The translations under genes were made by a program, and so were the position numbers. Below the pieces are notes generated by a model. That model saw only the letters and a program-made list of their open reading frames with translations, ran no database searches and was not told where the DNA came from. Shown here one piece after another: positions 1-12,927 of a stretch of 64,000 bases of DNA (position 1 is its first letter; each line of letters begins with the position of its first letter). Origin of the DNA: Patiria miniata (taxonomy: Eukaryota; Echinodermata; Asteroidea; Valvatida; Asterinidae); the NCBI RefSeq assembly GCF_015706575.1, contig NW_024037052.1, positions 2,046,001 to 2,110,000 of the forward strand, read 5' to 3'.

Positions 1-3000
1 CCCAAGCTGGAGATATGATCCCAATTTCAGACCAAAGACCCAGGCAGGGGTAGCTTCCACCGCCGGTGACACAAGTTTCACCTCCCCCTTACCCCCCCCC
101 CTTCCCTCCCCGATAGACGTCACACGGAAAAAGGTTACAGTTACTTAACAAAAACTTCGATGAAAACCGGTGTCTTCTCTCTTCGCAGCATTCAAAAGCT
201 CCCTGTGGCAGAAAAAAAGAGCAAGTATACATTGTAAATTCAATATCCAAATTTTCTGACATCACGTCCTGTCATCAAACCTCCAAAACATTTCCATTTT
301 ATCAACAAGTACTGTATGTCCAACTTGCCATCTCAAACTCCAAAGATATACCCCAAGGTCTACCTCCACGTTCAAATCCAGCAGGCCCATTCAAATGCAA
401 GGAAGCGCATCAAAACAGAGACGCTTTGCAAGGAGAAACATTACTCATTTACCTGTGGGAGATGAATGCTGCACTTGGACGACCTTACTTCTGTGCCCTT
501 CATCTTCAATCTGCACACACAGAAAAGAGAAAACTGGGAAGAAACAAAAAGTGTTAGTGAAATGTCAAAATTCTGCATCTTTGAACATTCAATGAAGACG
601 AAAGGAACTGAAACAAGGGGTGAACACAGTGGGCCCGGACAAATATGGAGACGAAACAGACAGACATGAACAGAACGCAACAAAACAGCCGGCAACCCAC
701 CACACACACTTTCACAACGGTCGTCCTGGGGCTAAGACCTGCAAAGAGGACATATCTCCATCCCAAGCTGGAGATATGATCCCAATTTTAGACCAAAGAC
801 CCAGGCACATATAGCTTCCACCGCCGGTGACACAAGTTTCACCTCCCCCTTACCCCACCCCCCCCCCCACCCCTTCCCTCCCCGATAGACGTCACACGGA
901 AAAAAGATTACAGTTACTTAACAAAACTTCGATGAAAACCGGCGTCTTCTCTCTTCGCAGCATTCAAAAGCTCCCTGTGGCAGAAAAAAAGAGCAAGTAT
1001 ACATTGTAAATTCAATATCCAAATTTTCTGACATCACGTCCTGTCATCAAACGTCCAATACATTTCCATTTCATCAACAAGTACTGTATGTCCAACTTGC
1101 CATCTCAAACTCCAAAGATTTACCCCAAGGTCTACCTCCACGTTAAAATCCAGCAAGCCCATTCAAATGCAAGGAAGCGCATCAAAACAGAGACGCTTTG
1201 CAAGGAGAAACATTACTCATTTACCTGTGGGAGATGAATGCTGCACTTGGACGACCTTACTTCTGTGCCCTTCATCTTCAATCTGCACACACAGAAAAGA
1301 GAAAACTGGGAAGAAACAAAAAGTGTTAGTGAAATGTCAAATTCTGCATCTTTGAACATTCAACGAAGACGAACGGATCTGAAACAAGGCGTGAACACAG
1401 TGGGCCCGTACAAATAGGGAGACGAAACAGACAGACATCAACAGAATGCAACAAAACAGCCGGCAACCAACCACACACACTTTCACAACGGTCGTCCCTG
1501 GGCTAAGACCTTCAAAGAGGACATATCTCCATCCCAAGCTGGAGATATGATCCCAATTTCAGACCAAAGACCCAGGCAGGGGTAGCTTCCACCGCCGGTG
1601 ACACAAGTTTCACCTCCCCCTTACCCCCCCCCTTCCCTCCCTGATAGACGTCACACGGAAAAAAGGTTACAGTTACTTAACAAAAACTTCGATGAAAACC
1701 GGCGTCTTCTCTCTTCGCAGCATTCAAAAGCTCCCTGTGGCAGAAAAAAAGAGCAAGTATACATTGTAATTCAATATCCAAATTTTCTGACATCACGTCC
1801 TGTCATCAAACGTCCAATACATTTCCATTTTATCAACAAGTACTGTATGTCCAACTTGCCATCTCAAACTCCAAAGATTTACCCCAAGGTCTACCTCCAC
1901 GTTAAAATCCAGCAAGCCCATTCAAATGCAAGGAAGCGCACCAAAACAGAGACGTTTTGCAAGGTGAAACATTACTCATTTACCTGTGGGAGATGAATGC
2001 TGCACTTGGACGACCTTACTTCTGCGCCCTTCATGTTTAATCTGTACGCACAGAAAAGAGAAAAAACTGGGAAGAAACAAAAAGTGTTAGTGAAATGTCA
2101 AAACTCTGCATCTTTGAACATTCAACGAAGACGAACGGAACTGAAACAAGGGGTGAACACAGTGGGTCCGGACAAATAGGGAGACGAAACAGACAGACAT
2201 GAACAGAACGCAACAAACAGCCGGCAACCCACCACACACACTTTCACAACGGTCGTCCTGGGGCTAAGACCTGCAAAGAGGACATATCTCCATCCCAAGC
2301 TGGAGATATGATCCCAATTTCAGACCAAAGACCCAGGCAGGGGTAGCTTCCCCGCCGGTGACACAAGTTTCACCTCCCCCTTACCCCCCCCCACCACCCC
2401 TTCCCTCCCGATAGACGTCACACGGAAAAAGGTTGCAGTTACTTAATAAAAACTTCGATGAAAACCGACGTCTTCTCTCTTCGCAGCATTCAAAAGCTCC
2501 CTGTGGCAGAAAAAAAGAGCAAGTATACATTGTAAATTCAATATCCAAATTTTCTGACATCACGTCCTGTCATCAAACCTCCAATACATTTCCATTTTAT
2601 CAACAAGTACTGTATGTCCAACTTGCCATCTCAAACTCCAAAGATTTACCCAAGGTCTACCTCCACGTTAAAATCCAACAAGCCCATTCAAATGCAAGAA
2701 GCGCATCAAAACAGAGACGTTTTGCAAGAGAAACACATTACTCATTTACCTGTGGGAGATGAATGCTGCACTTGGACGACCTTACTTCTGTGCCCTTCAT
2801 CTTCAATCTGCACACACAGAAAAGAGAAAACTGGGAAGAAACAAAAAGTGTTAGTGAAATGTCAAAACTCTGCATCTTTGAACATTCAACGAAGACGAAC
2901 ATAACTGAAACAAGGGGGAAACGTGGGCCCGGACAAATAGGAGACGAACAGACAGACATGAAACAAACGCAACAAAACAGCCGGCAACCCAACACACACA

Positions 3001-3004
3001 CTTT
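1..3004. repeat. ~765 bp tandem satellite, four monomers
   Basis: The same segment recurs four times. The landmark CCCAAGCTGGAGATATGATC begins at 1, 762, 1533 and 2293, so monomers are about 761, 771 and 760 bp, and the fourth breaks off near 3004 where the next satellite begins. Copies differ by scattered substitutions and by the length of C-runs (for example near 97 and 856). Short open frames on both strands recur in each copy and are not conserved as proteins. The array runs off the left edge of the window, so its full size is unknown. Confidence 0.9.
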
Positions 3005-6000
3005 TACCTTAACTTCAACATCAATTCAAAAGCTTTCCTTCCAAAGGCCATAATGTCATTTTTCGTCACTTTTTGGGAAGAATTTCGTTTGAGAACCAGC
3101 TTTTCTGCTGGTAGTTACTCTCTGGAGTCTTAAAACTCGAAACATTTGGCACCAGTATTCCAAATGGCTATATTGAATTTTGGAAAGTAAATATTTGACT
3201 TTAACACCTACACATACAAAACACAGGGGCCCCACGATACAATAAAACACCAAGAAAAAAAAACATGAAATTAAACATGGAACGAACTCAACTCGGAAAC
3301 CGCCAACAGCACCCTCAGTAGAGAACATCCCGTCCCAGCCGTCGTCAGTACCTGAAACAAGAGAAAGGGAAGAAAAAAACTGCAAAGAGAAAAAGAAAAC
3401 GGTGTTTGTTAGTCTACATCCATTCTCAGCTTAATTTCAACATCAATTCAAAGACTTTTCCTTCCAAAGGCCATAACGCCATTTTTCCTCACTTTTTGGG
3501 AAGAATTTTGCTGGAGAGCCAGCTTTTCTGCTGGCAGTTACTCTCTGGAGTCTTAAAACTCGACACATTTGTCACCAGTGTTCCAAATGGTTATATAGCA
3601 TTTTGGAAAGAAAGTCTTTGACTTCAACACCTACACATACAAAACACAGGGGCCCCACGATACAATAAAACCAAGAAAAAAAAACACATGAAATTCAACA
3701 TGGAACGAACTCAACTCGGAAACCGCCAACAGCACCCTCAGTAGAGAACATCCCATCGTCAGTACCTGCAACAAGAGAAAGGAAAGAAAGAAAACTGCAA
3801 AGAGAAAAAGAAAACGGTGTTTTTCAGCCTACATGCAGTCAAACTTAATTTCAACATCAATTAAAGTTGGAAGAATTTTGCTGGAGAGCCAGATTTTCTG
3901 CTGGCAGTTAATCTCTGGAGTCTTAAAACTCGAGACATTGGCACCAGTGTTCCAAATGGTTATATAGCATTTTGGAAAGTAAGTCTTTGACTTCAACACC
4001 TACACATACAAAACACAGGGGCCCCACGATCAATAAACACCAATGAAAAAAAACACATGAAATTAAACATGGAACGAACTCAACTCGGAAACCGCCAACA
4101 GCACCCTCAGTAGAGAACATCCCATCCCGGCTGTCGTCAGAACCTGCAACAAGAGAAAGGGAAGAAAAAAAACTGCAAAGAGAAAAAGAAAAGGGTGTTT
4201 GTGAGTCTACATGCATTCTCAACTTATTTCAACATCAATTCAAAGACTTTTCCTTCCAAAGGCCATAATGCCATTTTTCGTCACTTTTTGGGAAGAATTT
4301 TGCTGAGAGCCAGCTTTTCAGCTGGCAGTTATCTCTGGAGTCTTAAAACTCGACACATTTGGCACCAGTGTTCCAAATGGTTATACAGCATTTTGGAAAG
4401 TAAGTCTTTAACTTCAACACCTACACATACAAAACACAGGGCCCCCACGATACAATAAAACACTAAGAAAAAAAAACACATGAAATTAAACATGGAACGA
4501 ACTCAACTCGGAAACCGCCAACAGCACCCTCAGTAGAGAACATCCCGTCCCGGCCGTCGTCAGTACCTGCAACAAGAGAAAGGGAAGAAAAAAACTGCAA
4601 AGAGAAAAAGAAAACGGTGTTTGTTAGTCTACATCCATTCTCAACTTAATTTCAACATCAATTCAAAGACTTTTCCTTCCAAAGGCCATAACGCCATTTT
4701 TCCTCACTTTTTGGGAAGAATTTTGCTTGAGAGCCAGCTTTTCTACTGGCAGTTAATCTCTGGAGTCTTAAAACTCGAGACATTTGGCACCAGTATTCCA
4801 AATGGCTATATTGCATTTTGGAAAGTAAGTCTTTGACTTCAACACCTACACATACAAAACACAGGGGCCCACGATACAATAAAACACTAAGAAAAAAAAA
4901 CACATGAAATGAAAAAACATGGAACGAACTCAACTCGGAAACCGCCAACAGCACCCTCAGTAGAGAACATCCCATCGTCAGTACCTGCAACAAGAGAAAG
5001 GAAAGAAAAAAAAACTGCAAAGAGAAAAAGAAAACGGTGTTTTTCAGCCTACATGCAGTCAAAACTTAATTTCAACATCATTCACTGTTGGAAGAATTTT
5101 GCTGGAGCCAGCTTTTCTACTGGCAGTTAATCTCTGGAGTCTTAAAACTCGAGACATTTGCACCAGTATTCCAAATGGCTATATTGCATTTTGGAAAGTA
5201 AGTCTTTGACTTCAACACCTACACATACAAAACACAGGGGCCCCACGATACAATAAAACACAATGAAAAAAAACACATGAAATTAAACATGGAACGAACT
5301 CAACTCGGAAACCGCCAACAGCACCCTCAGTAGAGAACATCCCGTCCCGGCCGTCGTCAGTACCTGCAACAAGAGAAAGGGAAGAAAAAAAACTGCAGAG
5401 AGAAAAAGAAAACGGTGTTTGTTAGTCTACATCCATTCTCAACTTATTTTCAACATCAATTCAAAGACTTTTCCTTCCAAAGGCCATAACGCCATTTTTC
5501 CTCACTTTTTGGGAAGAATTTTGCTTGAGAGCCAGCTTTTCTACTGGCAGTTACTCTCTGGAGTCTTAAAACTCGAGACATTTGGCACCAGTATTCCAAA
5601 TGGCTATATTGCATTTTGGAAAGTAAGTCTTTGACTTCAACACCTACACATACAAAACACAGGGCCCCCACGATACAATAAAACACCAAGAAAAAAAAAA
5701 CACATGAAATTAAACATGGAACGAACTCAACTCGGAAACCGCCAACAGCACCCTCAGTAGAGAACATCCCGTCCCGGCCGTCGTCAGTACCTGCAACAAG
5801 AGAAAGGGAAGAAAAAAAACTGCAAAGAGAAAAAGAAAACGGTGTTTGTTAGTCTACATCCATTCTCAACTTAATTTCAACATCAATTCAAAGACTTTTC
5901 CTTCCAAAGGCCATAACGCCATTTTTCCTCACTTTTTGGGAAGAATTTTGCTTGAGAGCCAGCTTTTCTACTGGCAGTTAATCTCTGGAGTCTTAAAACT

Positions 6001-9000
6001 CGAGACATTTGGCACCAGTATTCCAAATGGCTATATTGCATTTTGGAAAGTAAGTCTTTGACTTCAACACCTACACATACAAAACACAGGGGCCCCACGA
6101 TACAATAAAACACTAAGAAAAAAAAACACATGAAATTAAACATGGAACGAACTCAACTCGGAAACCGCCAACAGCACCCTCAGTAGAGAACATCCCGTCC
6201 CGGCCGTCGTCAGTACCTGCAACAAGAGAAAGGGAAGAAAAAAAACTGCAAAGAGAAAAAGAAAACGGTGTTTGTTAGTCTACATCCATTCTCAACTTAA
6301 TTTCAACATCAATTCAAAGACTTTTCCTTCCAAAGGCCATAACGCCATTTTTCCTCACTTTTTGGGAAGAATTTTGCTTGAGAGCCAGCTTTTCTACTGG
6401 CAGTTAATCTCTGGAGTCTTAAAACTCGAGACATTTGGCACCAGTATTCCAAATGGCTATATTGCATTTTGGAAAGTAAGTCTTTGACTTCAACACCTAC
6501 ACATACAAAACACAGGGGCCCCACGATACAATAAAACACTAAGAAAAAAAACACATGAAATTAAACATGGAACGAACTCAACTCGGAAACCGCCAACAGC
6601 ACCCTCAGTAGAGAACATCCCGTCCCGGCCGTCGTCAGTACCTGCAACAAGAGAAAGGGAAGAAAAAAAACTGCAAAGAGAAAAAGAAAACGGTGTTTGT
6701 TAGTCTACATCCATTCTCAACTTAATTTCAACATCAATTCAAAGACTTTTCCTTCCAAAGGCCATAACGCCATTTTTCCTCACTTTTTGGGAAGAATTTT
6801 GCTGGAGAGCCAGCTTTTCTACTGGCAGTTAATCTCTGGAGTCTTAAAACTCGAGACATTTGGCACCAGTATTCCAAATGGCTATATTGCATTTTGGAAA
6901 GTAAGTCTTTGACTTCAACACCTACACATACAAAACACAGGGGCCCCACGATACAATAAAACACTAAGAAAAAAAAAACACATGAAATTAAACATGGAAC
7001 GAACTCAACTCGGAAACCGCCAACAGCACCCTCAGTAGAGAACATCCCGTCCCGGCCGTCGTCAGTACCTGCAACAAGAGAAAGGGAAGAAAAAAAACTG
7101 CAAAGAGAAAAAGAAAACGGTGTTTGTTAGTCTACATCCATTCTCAACTTAATTTCAACATCAATTCAAAGACTTTTCCTTCCAAAGGCCATAACGCCAT
7201 TTTTCCTCACTTTTTGGGAAGAATTTTGCTTGAGAGCCAGCTTTTCTACTGGCAGTTAATCTCTGGAGTCTTAAAACTCGAGACATTTGGCACCAGTATT
7301 CCAAATGGCTATATTGCATTTTGGAAAGTAAGTCTTTGACTTCAACACCTACACATACAAAACACAGGGGCCCCACGATACAATAAAACACTAAGAAAAA
7401 AAAAACACATGAAATTAAACATGGAACGAACTCAACTCGGAAACCGCCAACAGCACCCTCAGTAGAGAACATCCCGTCCCGGCCGTCGTCAGTACCTGCA
7501 ACAAGAGAAAGGGAAGAAAAAAAACTGCAAAGAGAAAAAGAAAACGGTGTTTGTTAGTCTACATCCATTCTCAACTTAATTTCAACATCAATTCAAAGAC
7601 TTTTCCTTCCAAAGGCCATAACGCCATTTTTCCTCACTTTTTGGGAAGAATTTTGCTTGAGAGCCAGCTTTTCTACTGGCAGTTAATCTCTGGAGTCTTA
7701 AAACTCGAGACATTTGGCACCAGTATTCCAAATGGCTATATTGCATTTTGGAAAGTAAGTCTTTGACTTCAACACCTACACATACAAAACACAGGGGCCC
7801 CACGATACAATAAAACACTAAGAAAAAAAAACACATGAAATTAAACATGGAACGAACTCAACTCGGAAACCGCCAACAGCACCCTCAGTAGAGAACATCC
7901 CGTCCCGGCCGTCGTCAGTACCTGCAACAAGAGAAAGGGAAGAAAAAAAACTGCAAAGAGAAAAAGAAAACGGTGTTTGTTAGTCTACATCCATTCTCAA
8001 CTTAATTTCAACATCAATTCAAAGACTTTTCCTTCCAAAGGCCATAACGCCATTTTTCCTCACTTTTTGGAAGAATTTTGCTTGAGAGCCAGCTTTTCTA
8101 CTGGCAGTTAATCTCTGGAGTCTTAAAACTCGAGACATTTGGCACCAGTATTCCAAATGGCTATATTGCATTTTGGAAAGTAAGTCTTTGACTTCAACAC
8201 CTACACATACAAAACACAGGGGCCCCACGATACAATAAAACACTAAGAAAAAAAAACACATGAAATTAAACATGGAACGAACTCAACTCGGAAACCGCCA
8301 ACAGCACCCTCAGTAGAGAACATCCCGTCCCGGCCGTCGTCAGTACCTGCAACAAGAGAAAGGGAAGAAAAAAAACTGCAAAGAGAAAAAGAAAACGGTG
8401 TTTGTTAGTCTACATCCATTCTCAACTTAATTTCAACATCAATTCAAAGACTTTTCCTTCCAAAGGCCATAACGCCATTTTTCCTCACTTTTTGGGAAGA
8501 ATTTTGCTTGAGAGCCAGCTTTTCTACTGGCAGTTAATCTCTGGAGTCTTAAAACTCGAGACATTTGGCACCAGTATTCCAAATGGCTATATTGCATTTT
8601 GGAAAGTAAGTCTTTGACTTCAACACCTACACATAAAAAACACAGGGGCCCCACGATACAATAAAACACTAAGAAAAAAAAACACATGAAATTAAACATG
8701 GAACGAACTCAACTCGGAAACCGCCAACAGCACCCTCAGTAGAGAACATCCCGTCCCGGCCGTCGTCAGTACCTGCAACAAGAGAAAGGGAAGAAAAAAA
8801 ACTGCAAAGAGAAAAAGAAAACGGTGTTTGTTAGTCTACATCCATTCTCAACTTAATTTCAACATCAATTCAAAGACTTTTCCTTCCAAAGGCCATAACG
8901 CCATTTTTCCTCACTTTTTGGAAGAATTTTGCTTGAGAGCCAGCTTTTCTACTGGCAGTTAATCTCTGGAGTCTTAAAACTCGAGACATTTGGCACCAGT

Positions 9001-10049
9001 ATTCCAAATGGCTATATTGCATTTTGGAAAGTAAGTCTTTGACTTCAACACCTACACATACAAAACACAGGGGCCCCACGATACAATAAAACACTAAGAA
9101 AAAAAAAACACATGAAATTAAACATGGAACGAACTCAACTCGGAAACCGCCAACAGCACCCTCAGTAGAGAACACCCCGTCCCGGCCGTCGTCAGTACCT
9201 GCAACAAGAGAAAGGGAAGAAAAAAAACTGCAAAGAGAAAAAGAAAACGGTGTTTGTTAGTCTACATCCATTCTCAACTTAATTTCAACATCAATTCAAA
9301 GACTTTTCCTTCCAAAGGCCATAACGCCATTTTTCCTCACTTTTTGGGAAGAATTTTGCTTGAGAGCCAGCTTTTCTACTGGCAGTTAATCTCTGGAGTC
9401 TTAAAACTCGAGACATTTGGCACCAGTATTCCAAATGGCTATATTGCATTTTGGAAAGTAAGTCTTTGACTTCAACAACTCAACTCGGAAACCGGCAACA
9501 GCACCCTCAGTAGTAGCCCCATAAATGTGGCCTATTTACTGGACTGCCTCCGTAAACATAGGCCACACATCCACATGTACAAAAAACGTGTCGACTTTGC
9601 CAAATTTTGATTTTCACATTTAGGCTTACTTTGTAGATTTTTTTTGCTTTAGAAGCATTCTCACCCTCTATATAGGCTAATCAGAAAGTGCTGCCTTTTT
9701 CAGATGTTTAATTTTTGTGAAATTTCATGTTGAAATTTTGATACGCAAACGTGTGCAAATGTATCTGGAAATTTCACGAAAAAATGGACATCTGAAAAAG
9801 GCAGCACTTTCTGATTAGCCTATATAGAGGGTGAGAATGCTTCTAAATAAAAAAAACGTAAAAAGTAAGCCTAAATGTGAAAATCAAAATTTGGCAAAGT
9901 CGACACGTTTTTTGTACATGTGGATGTGTGGCCTATGTTTACGGAGGCAGTCCAGTAAATAGGCCACATTTATGGGGCTACCTCAGTAGAGAACATCCCG
10001 TCCCGGCCGTCGTCAGTACCTGCAACAAGAGAAAGGGAAGAAAAAAAAC
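3005..10049. repeat. ~426 bp tandem satellite array, about 16 units
   Basis: A unit of about 424-427 bp repeats head to tail; the landmark TTTCAACATCAATT occurs near 3015, 3434, 3849, 4226, 4650, 5070, 5449, 5876, 6302, 6728 and so on to 9284. Units from about 5430 onward are nearly identical, and earlier ones are more diverged. Two units (starting near 3836 and 5050) lack about 50 bp and are each preceded by the same 8 bp deletion in the CATCCCGTCCCGGCC region. The last unit lacks about 73 bp at 9475, is split by a transposon at 9514-9980, and its remnant ends at 10049. Open frames of 71 residues (+) and 81-103 residues (-) recur in most units as a by-product of the repetition. Confidence 0.93.
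9514..9980. mobile_element. 467 bp foldback/MITE with 9 bp TSD inside the satellite
   Basis: The segment begins TAGCCCCATAAATGTGGCC and ends with its reverse complement. Arms of roughly 200 bp match closely (for example the CAGAAAGTGCTGCCTTTTTC segment and its complement), leaving a short central loop. The 9 bp CCTCAGTAG lies on both sides (9505-9513 and 9981-9989), and uninterrupted satellite units carry it once, so insertion site and duplication are directly visible. A 9 bp TSD with long inverted repeats is typical of Mutator-like non-autonomous elements, but no transposase is present and the superfamily is an inference. Confidence 0.9.
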
Positions 10050-10316
10050 TTGTGCCTCAACCACTTTGTCCCTAGTCCCTGTCGGTGTTAATAATCAGAA
10101 CTAAGTACGGCCAAGAGGCACAAACTAAATTGAATTAAAACTTCCATCCAATAGTACGAAGATAATCACCCCCTCTGTAAAGTACCAAAGTCCATCGTGA
10201 TGATGATGCATATACGCTCCATTGCAAAATAGAGCACCTGCAGGGCCCGATTTCACCAAACTACTACAGAAATACAACCTAACAGTCCTGTACATGGCTT
10301 CCACTCTACTGTTTTA

Positions 10317-11640
10317 CAAAACCTTAAGTTCATAGTTCACAAAATGCTCTAATACCGGAGAATTTGAGGGCATGCAAATCGTGATTCGGCCGGCGTAGGC
10401 AATGTGGGCCTATTTACAGTCTGCACCCTGAATGCTGCGCTGGCACGACCAAAGACTATACTGCGAGGGCGCTCTCGTATATATAGAGAACACGGTAGAT
10501 AAACAGTGTCATGCAGACCCGAATAAGAAGGTTCCAATTGGCCCGAACAAATTCCAGGTGAAATGAGACCAAAATGTGTGGGTCAGTCAGTGTGGACATA
10601 ATCCATGCTGGAAATAGCCCAAAATACGCAGTCTTGCAACTTGTTTTTCGAGAAAAAGTAGTTTTGGACTACTTTTCTTGGAAATCACCAGCAGTTAAAA
10701 GTAGGCTAATTGATCAGATGTTGGATGCGGATGCAAAAATAATTAAACCATCAATATTGAAAAATATTAAAACACGTGACAAATAACTTGGCAGTTCCAT
10801 TTCCTCCCCTCTGTATGCGTGGGGATTTAGTGAATTATATAGTCGCCACGCATTCGTAAAAATAATAACATATAAATACAAACTAAAAAATTAGCACACA
10901 AATTCCAGTTAAATGGGCTTTATTTATTTTCAGGACCCTTGTCTCTCAAGAATGTGTTTTCATTGTGAAATCTCTTGATCTTTTGAAAAAAAATGATAAC
11001 TCGGGGAAAAAAAACAAAATGGAAACTCTATATACCAAACGTAAAAAATGTGATTGGAGATCAAACCGATTGATAGGTCAGCTATCTGCATACACGCACA
11101 CAGCACTGTTGCACAATGCCAGCACAAAAAAACTGTAGTAGTTTGGATTATTATGCGCCTATCAATTGTTTCCCCCACTCCTCCCCCCCCGGGCTGTCCC
11201 AGCCAAGACGTGGGGATTGTCACTTTTGAAGTGACAAAATCCCCACCCCTCGGGCAAAATTTAAGTGACAATCCCCAACCATGCCCCGACATACATACGT
11301 GGGGCGCACTAGTAAATGCATTTCCATGTAGCACGCCAATGGTAACAATGTAATTTGAGTGACCAAAATCCCCACCATGGGGCATGAAAAACGTGACCAA
11401 ATCCCGACATCGGACCTGGGACTGCGCGCGGGGGGAGGGGTGGGGGAAACATTTGATAGGCGCATTACAGTTGAGTCTTAGTATGACCCCCCCCCCCCCA
11501 AAAAAAAGTACATGTATTTGGATAAAATCTTCCAACCTCACGCCACTTCGGCGATTGTGTACAAGCTCTATGGAGAGTCAAGAACATTTTCTAAGTATTT
11601 CCTAACAAAATTGGAAATATTTCTCAGTCCCAGATTAGTG
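10317..11640. other. left-arm-only segment with a G/C-run MITE
   Basis: This stretch interrupts the match between the two large arms. It contains a probable MITE at about 11154-11466: GCGCCTATCAATTGTTTCCC at one end and its near reverse complement (GGGGGAAACATTTGATAGGC) at the other, with C-rich and G-rich runs just inside. A truncated relative lies at 21808-22012. The remaining sequence (10317-11150 and 11467-11640) shows no recognised gene. Overlapping open frames on both strands at 10960-11541 cross the MITE and are not credible genes. Confidence 0.6.
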
Positions 11641-12455
11641 TCTTATCATCATATTTGCAATGAATGACCTTCATTGAGATGATATATGAAGAAAAAAGTG
11701 GCGTCAGGTTGCAACATTTTTTTCCAAATGACCCCGGCCAGAGCTTAAAACTGCGACGCCTATATAGCACACATGGAACACCGTGCATACTTTGGTCAAT
11801 TTTCGGTGACTAACAGACTGGGAACCAAGTGACACATAGAAGCTCCTACCATAATTTGAAAACTCACTGATCCCAAAAATGCCCAGTGATATCCTCAAAA
11901 CTGCACACGGTGTAAAACCCACATAAGGGGGGGGGGGGGTCTACACGAAGTGTACATAATCATTATCCAGCTCCATGGAAAGAATATCGCATCCCGACAC
12001 CACCTTTGTCATTATAAAGTATATTATCTCAATGAACGTCGGTCATTTCAAAAATGTTGAAAATAAACCTGAAATTGAACTTTGAAAATCAGCTCTCCAT
12101 AGACTTTGTGCACACCAAAAAGAAGTACATGCACATTCTTTTCCAAGCAAAGTTCGGATTTTAAATTAAATTAGGCCTACACTTTACTTACACAAAGGTT
12201 GATTTTTTTACTGGTTTTCAGACATTTCTGGCTCAATGCGCGTTGGTGATTTTCAATCATGAAAAAAATGTTGCAAGCTGAAGCTGCCTTTTTCTTCATC
12301 ATCAATGAAGGTTTGTCATTGAAAAAATGGTGATAAGACATCGGACTGAGAAATATTTTCAAATTTTGTTAGGAAATACTTAGAAAATGATCTTCACTTT
12401 CCATAGATTTTGTACACAGCCGCTGAAGTGGCGGCAGGTTGCAATATTCTTTCCT
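11530..12455. repeat. internal inverted repeat within the left arm
   Basis: The sequence around 11530-11690 (GCCACTTCGGCG, then TTTCTAAGTATTTCCTAACA) recurs in reverse complement at 12240-12450. The large arm therefore itself contains a smaller inverted repeat of about 160-200 bp with a loop near 550 bp. The right arm holds corresponding sequences near 24780-24980 and 25540-25590. No coding signal is evident. Confidence 0.65.
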
Positions 12456-12543
12456 CGATCCTTAGTTTACCATTCAGAATATATGAGGATAATCATGGCT
12501 GTAAAATCCTTCCAATAGGTCGAAGGGATAAACACATGTGTAG

Positions 12544-12927
12544 ATGATTGATTTATTATTCAAATCTGAGATGGCGTTTCCCGCGATGTGGAGTGCCGTA
12601 TTCGTCCAGGTTGTTTGTCAAAGACCAACTAAAACATCAACAAAAGCATATAATTACGACAAACACTTACCGGCAAGAATATTAGCCATCATTACACCGG
12701 GTATAATGAAAGAGCAAGGTTATATTAATACCAAATTCAAGATAAAAATATTCCACGCAAACACGGAGAGATCTATGGCGGCGAAACTCGAGAACCGGTA
12801 TCAGCAGGAAACGCTATGCAGCGTGAAACTGGGAAGGAAACAATGGAGCCAATTGCTTATTATTCAGAGTATCACCTGTGCCGCGTGTGTAGTCAGACAA
12901 TTGTACTGCGCTACCCAATCACAATAG
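12544..12927 (+). other. 127-residue open frame conserved between arms, function unknown
   Basis: This open frame begins MIDLLFKSEMAFPAMWSAVF and matches the frame at 22427-22771 on the other strand, inside the partner arm. I recognise no domain, signal peptide or catalytic motif. The differences between copies that I could align include about eleven replacements and a similar number of silent changes, which does not indicate constraint on the protein. The opposite strand carries an ATG followed eight codons later by a GGTAAGT donor-like site in both arms, so an exon in the other direction is equally possible. I treat it as an unproven open frame. Confidence 0.2.

Noticed and set aside
441..3001. 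Open frames of 60-132 residues in the ~765 bp satellite
   Set aside because: They shift frame and length from monomer to monomer, as expected of non-coding repeat.
3406..9469. Repeated 71-residue plus-strand and 81-103 residue minus-strand open frames
   Set aside because: They recur because the satellite unit recurs; both strands are open at once, diverged units break them, and no family is matched.
1..10049. Possible CRISPR-like array from regular repeats
   Set aside because: Units of 426 and 765 bp are contiguous satellites with no unique spacers, in a eukaryotic genome.
10960..11541. 193-residue minus-strand open frame
   Set aside because: It crosses a MITE with G/C runs and overlaps other open frames; there is no domain.
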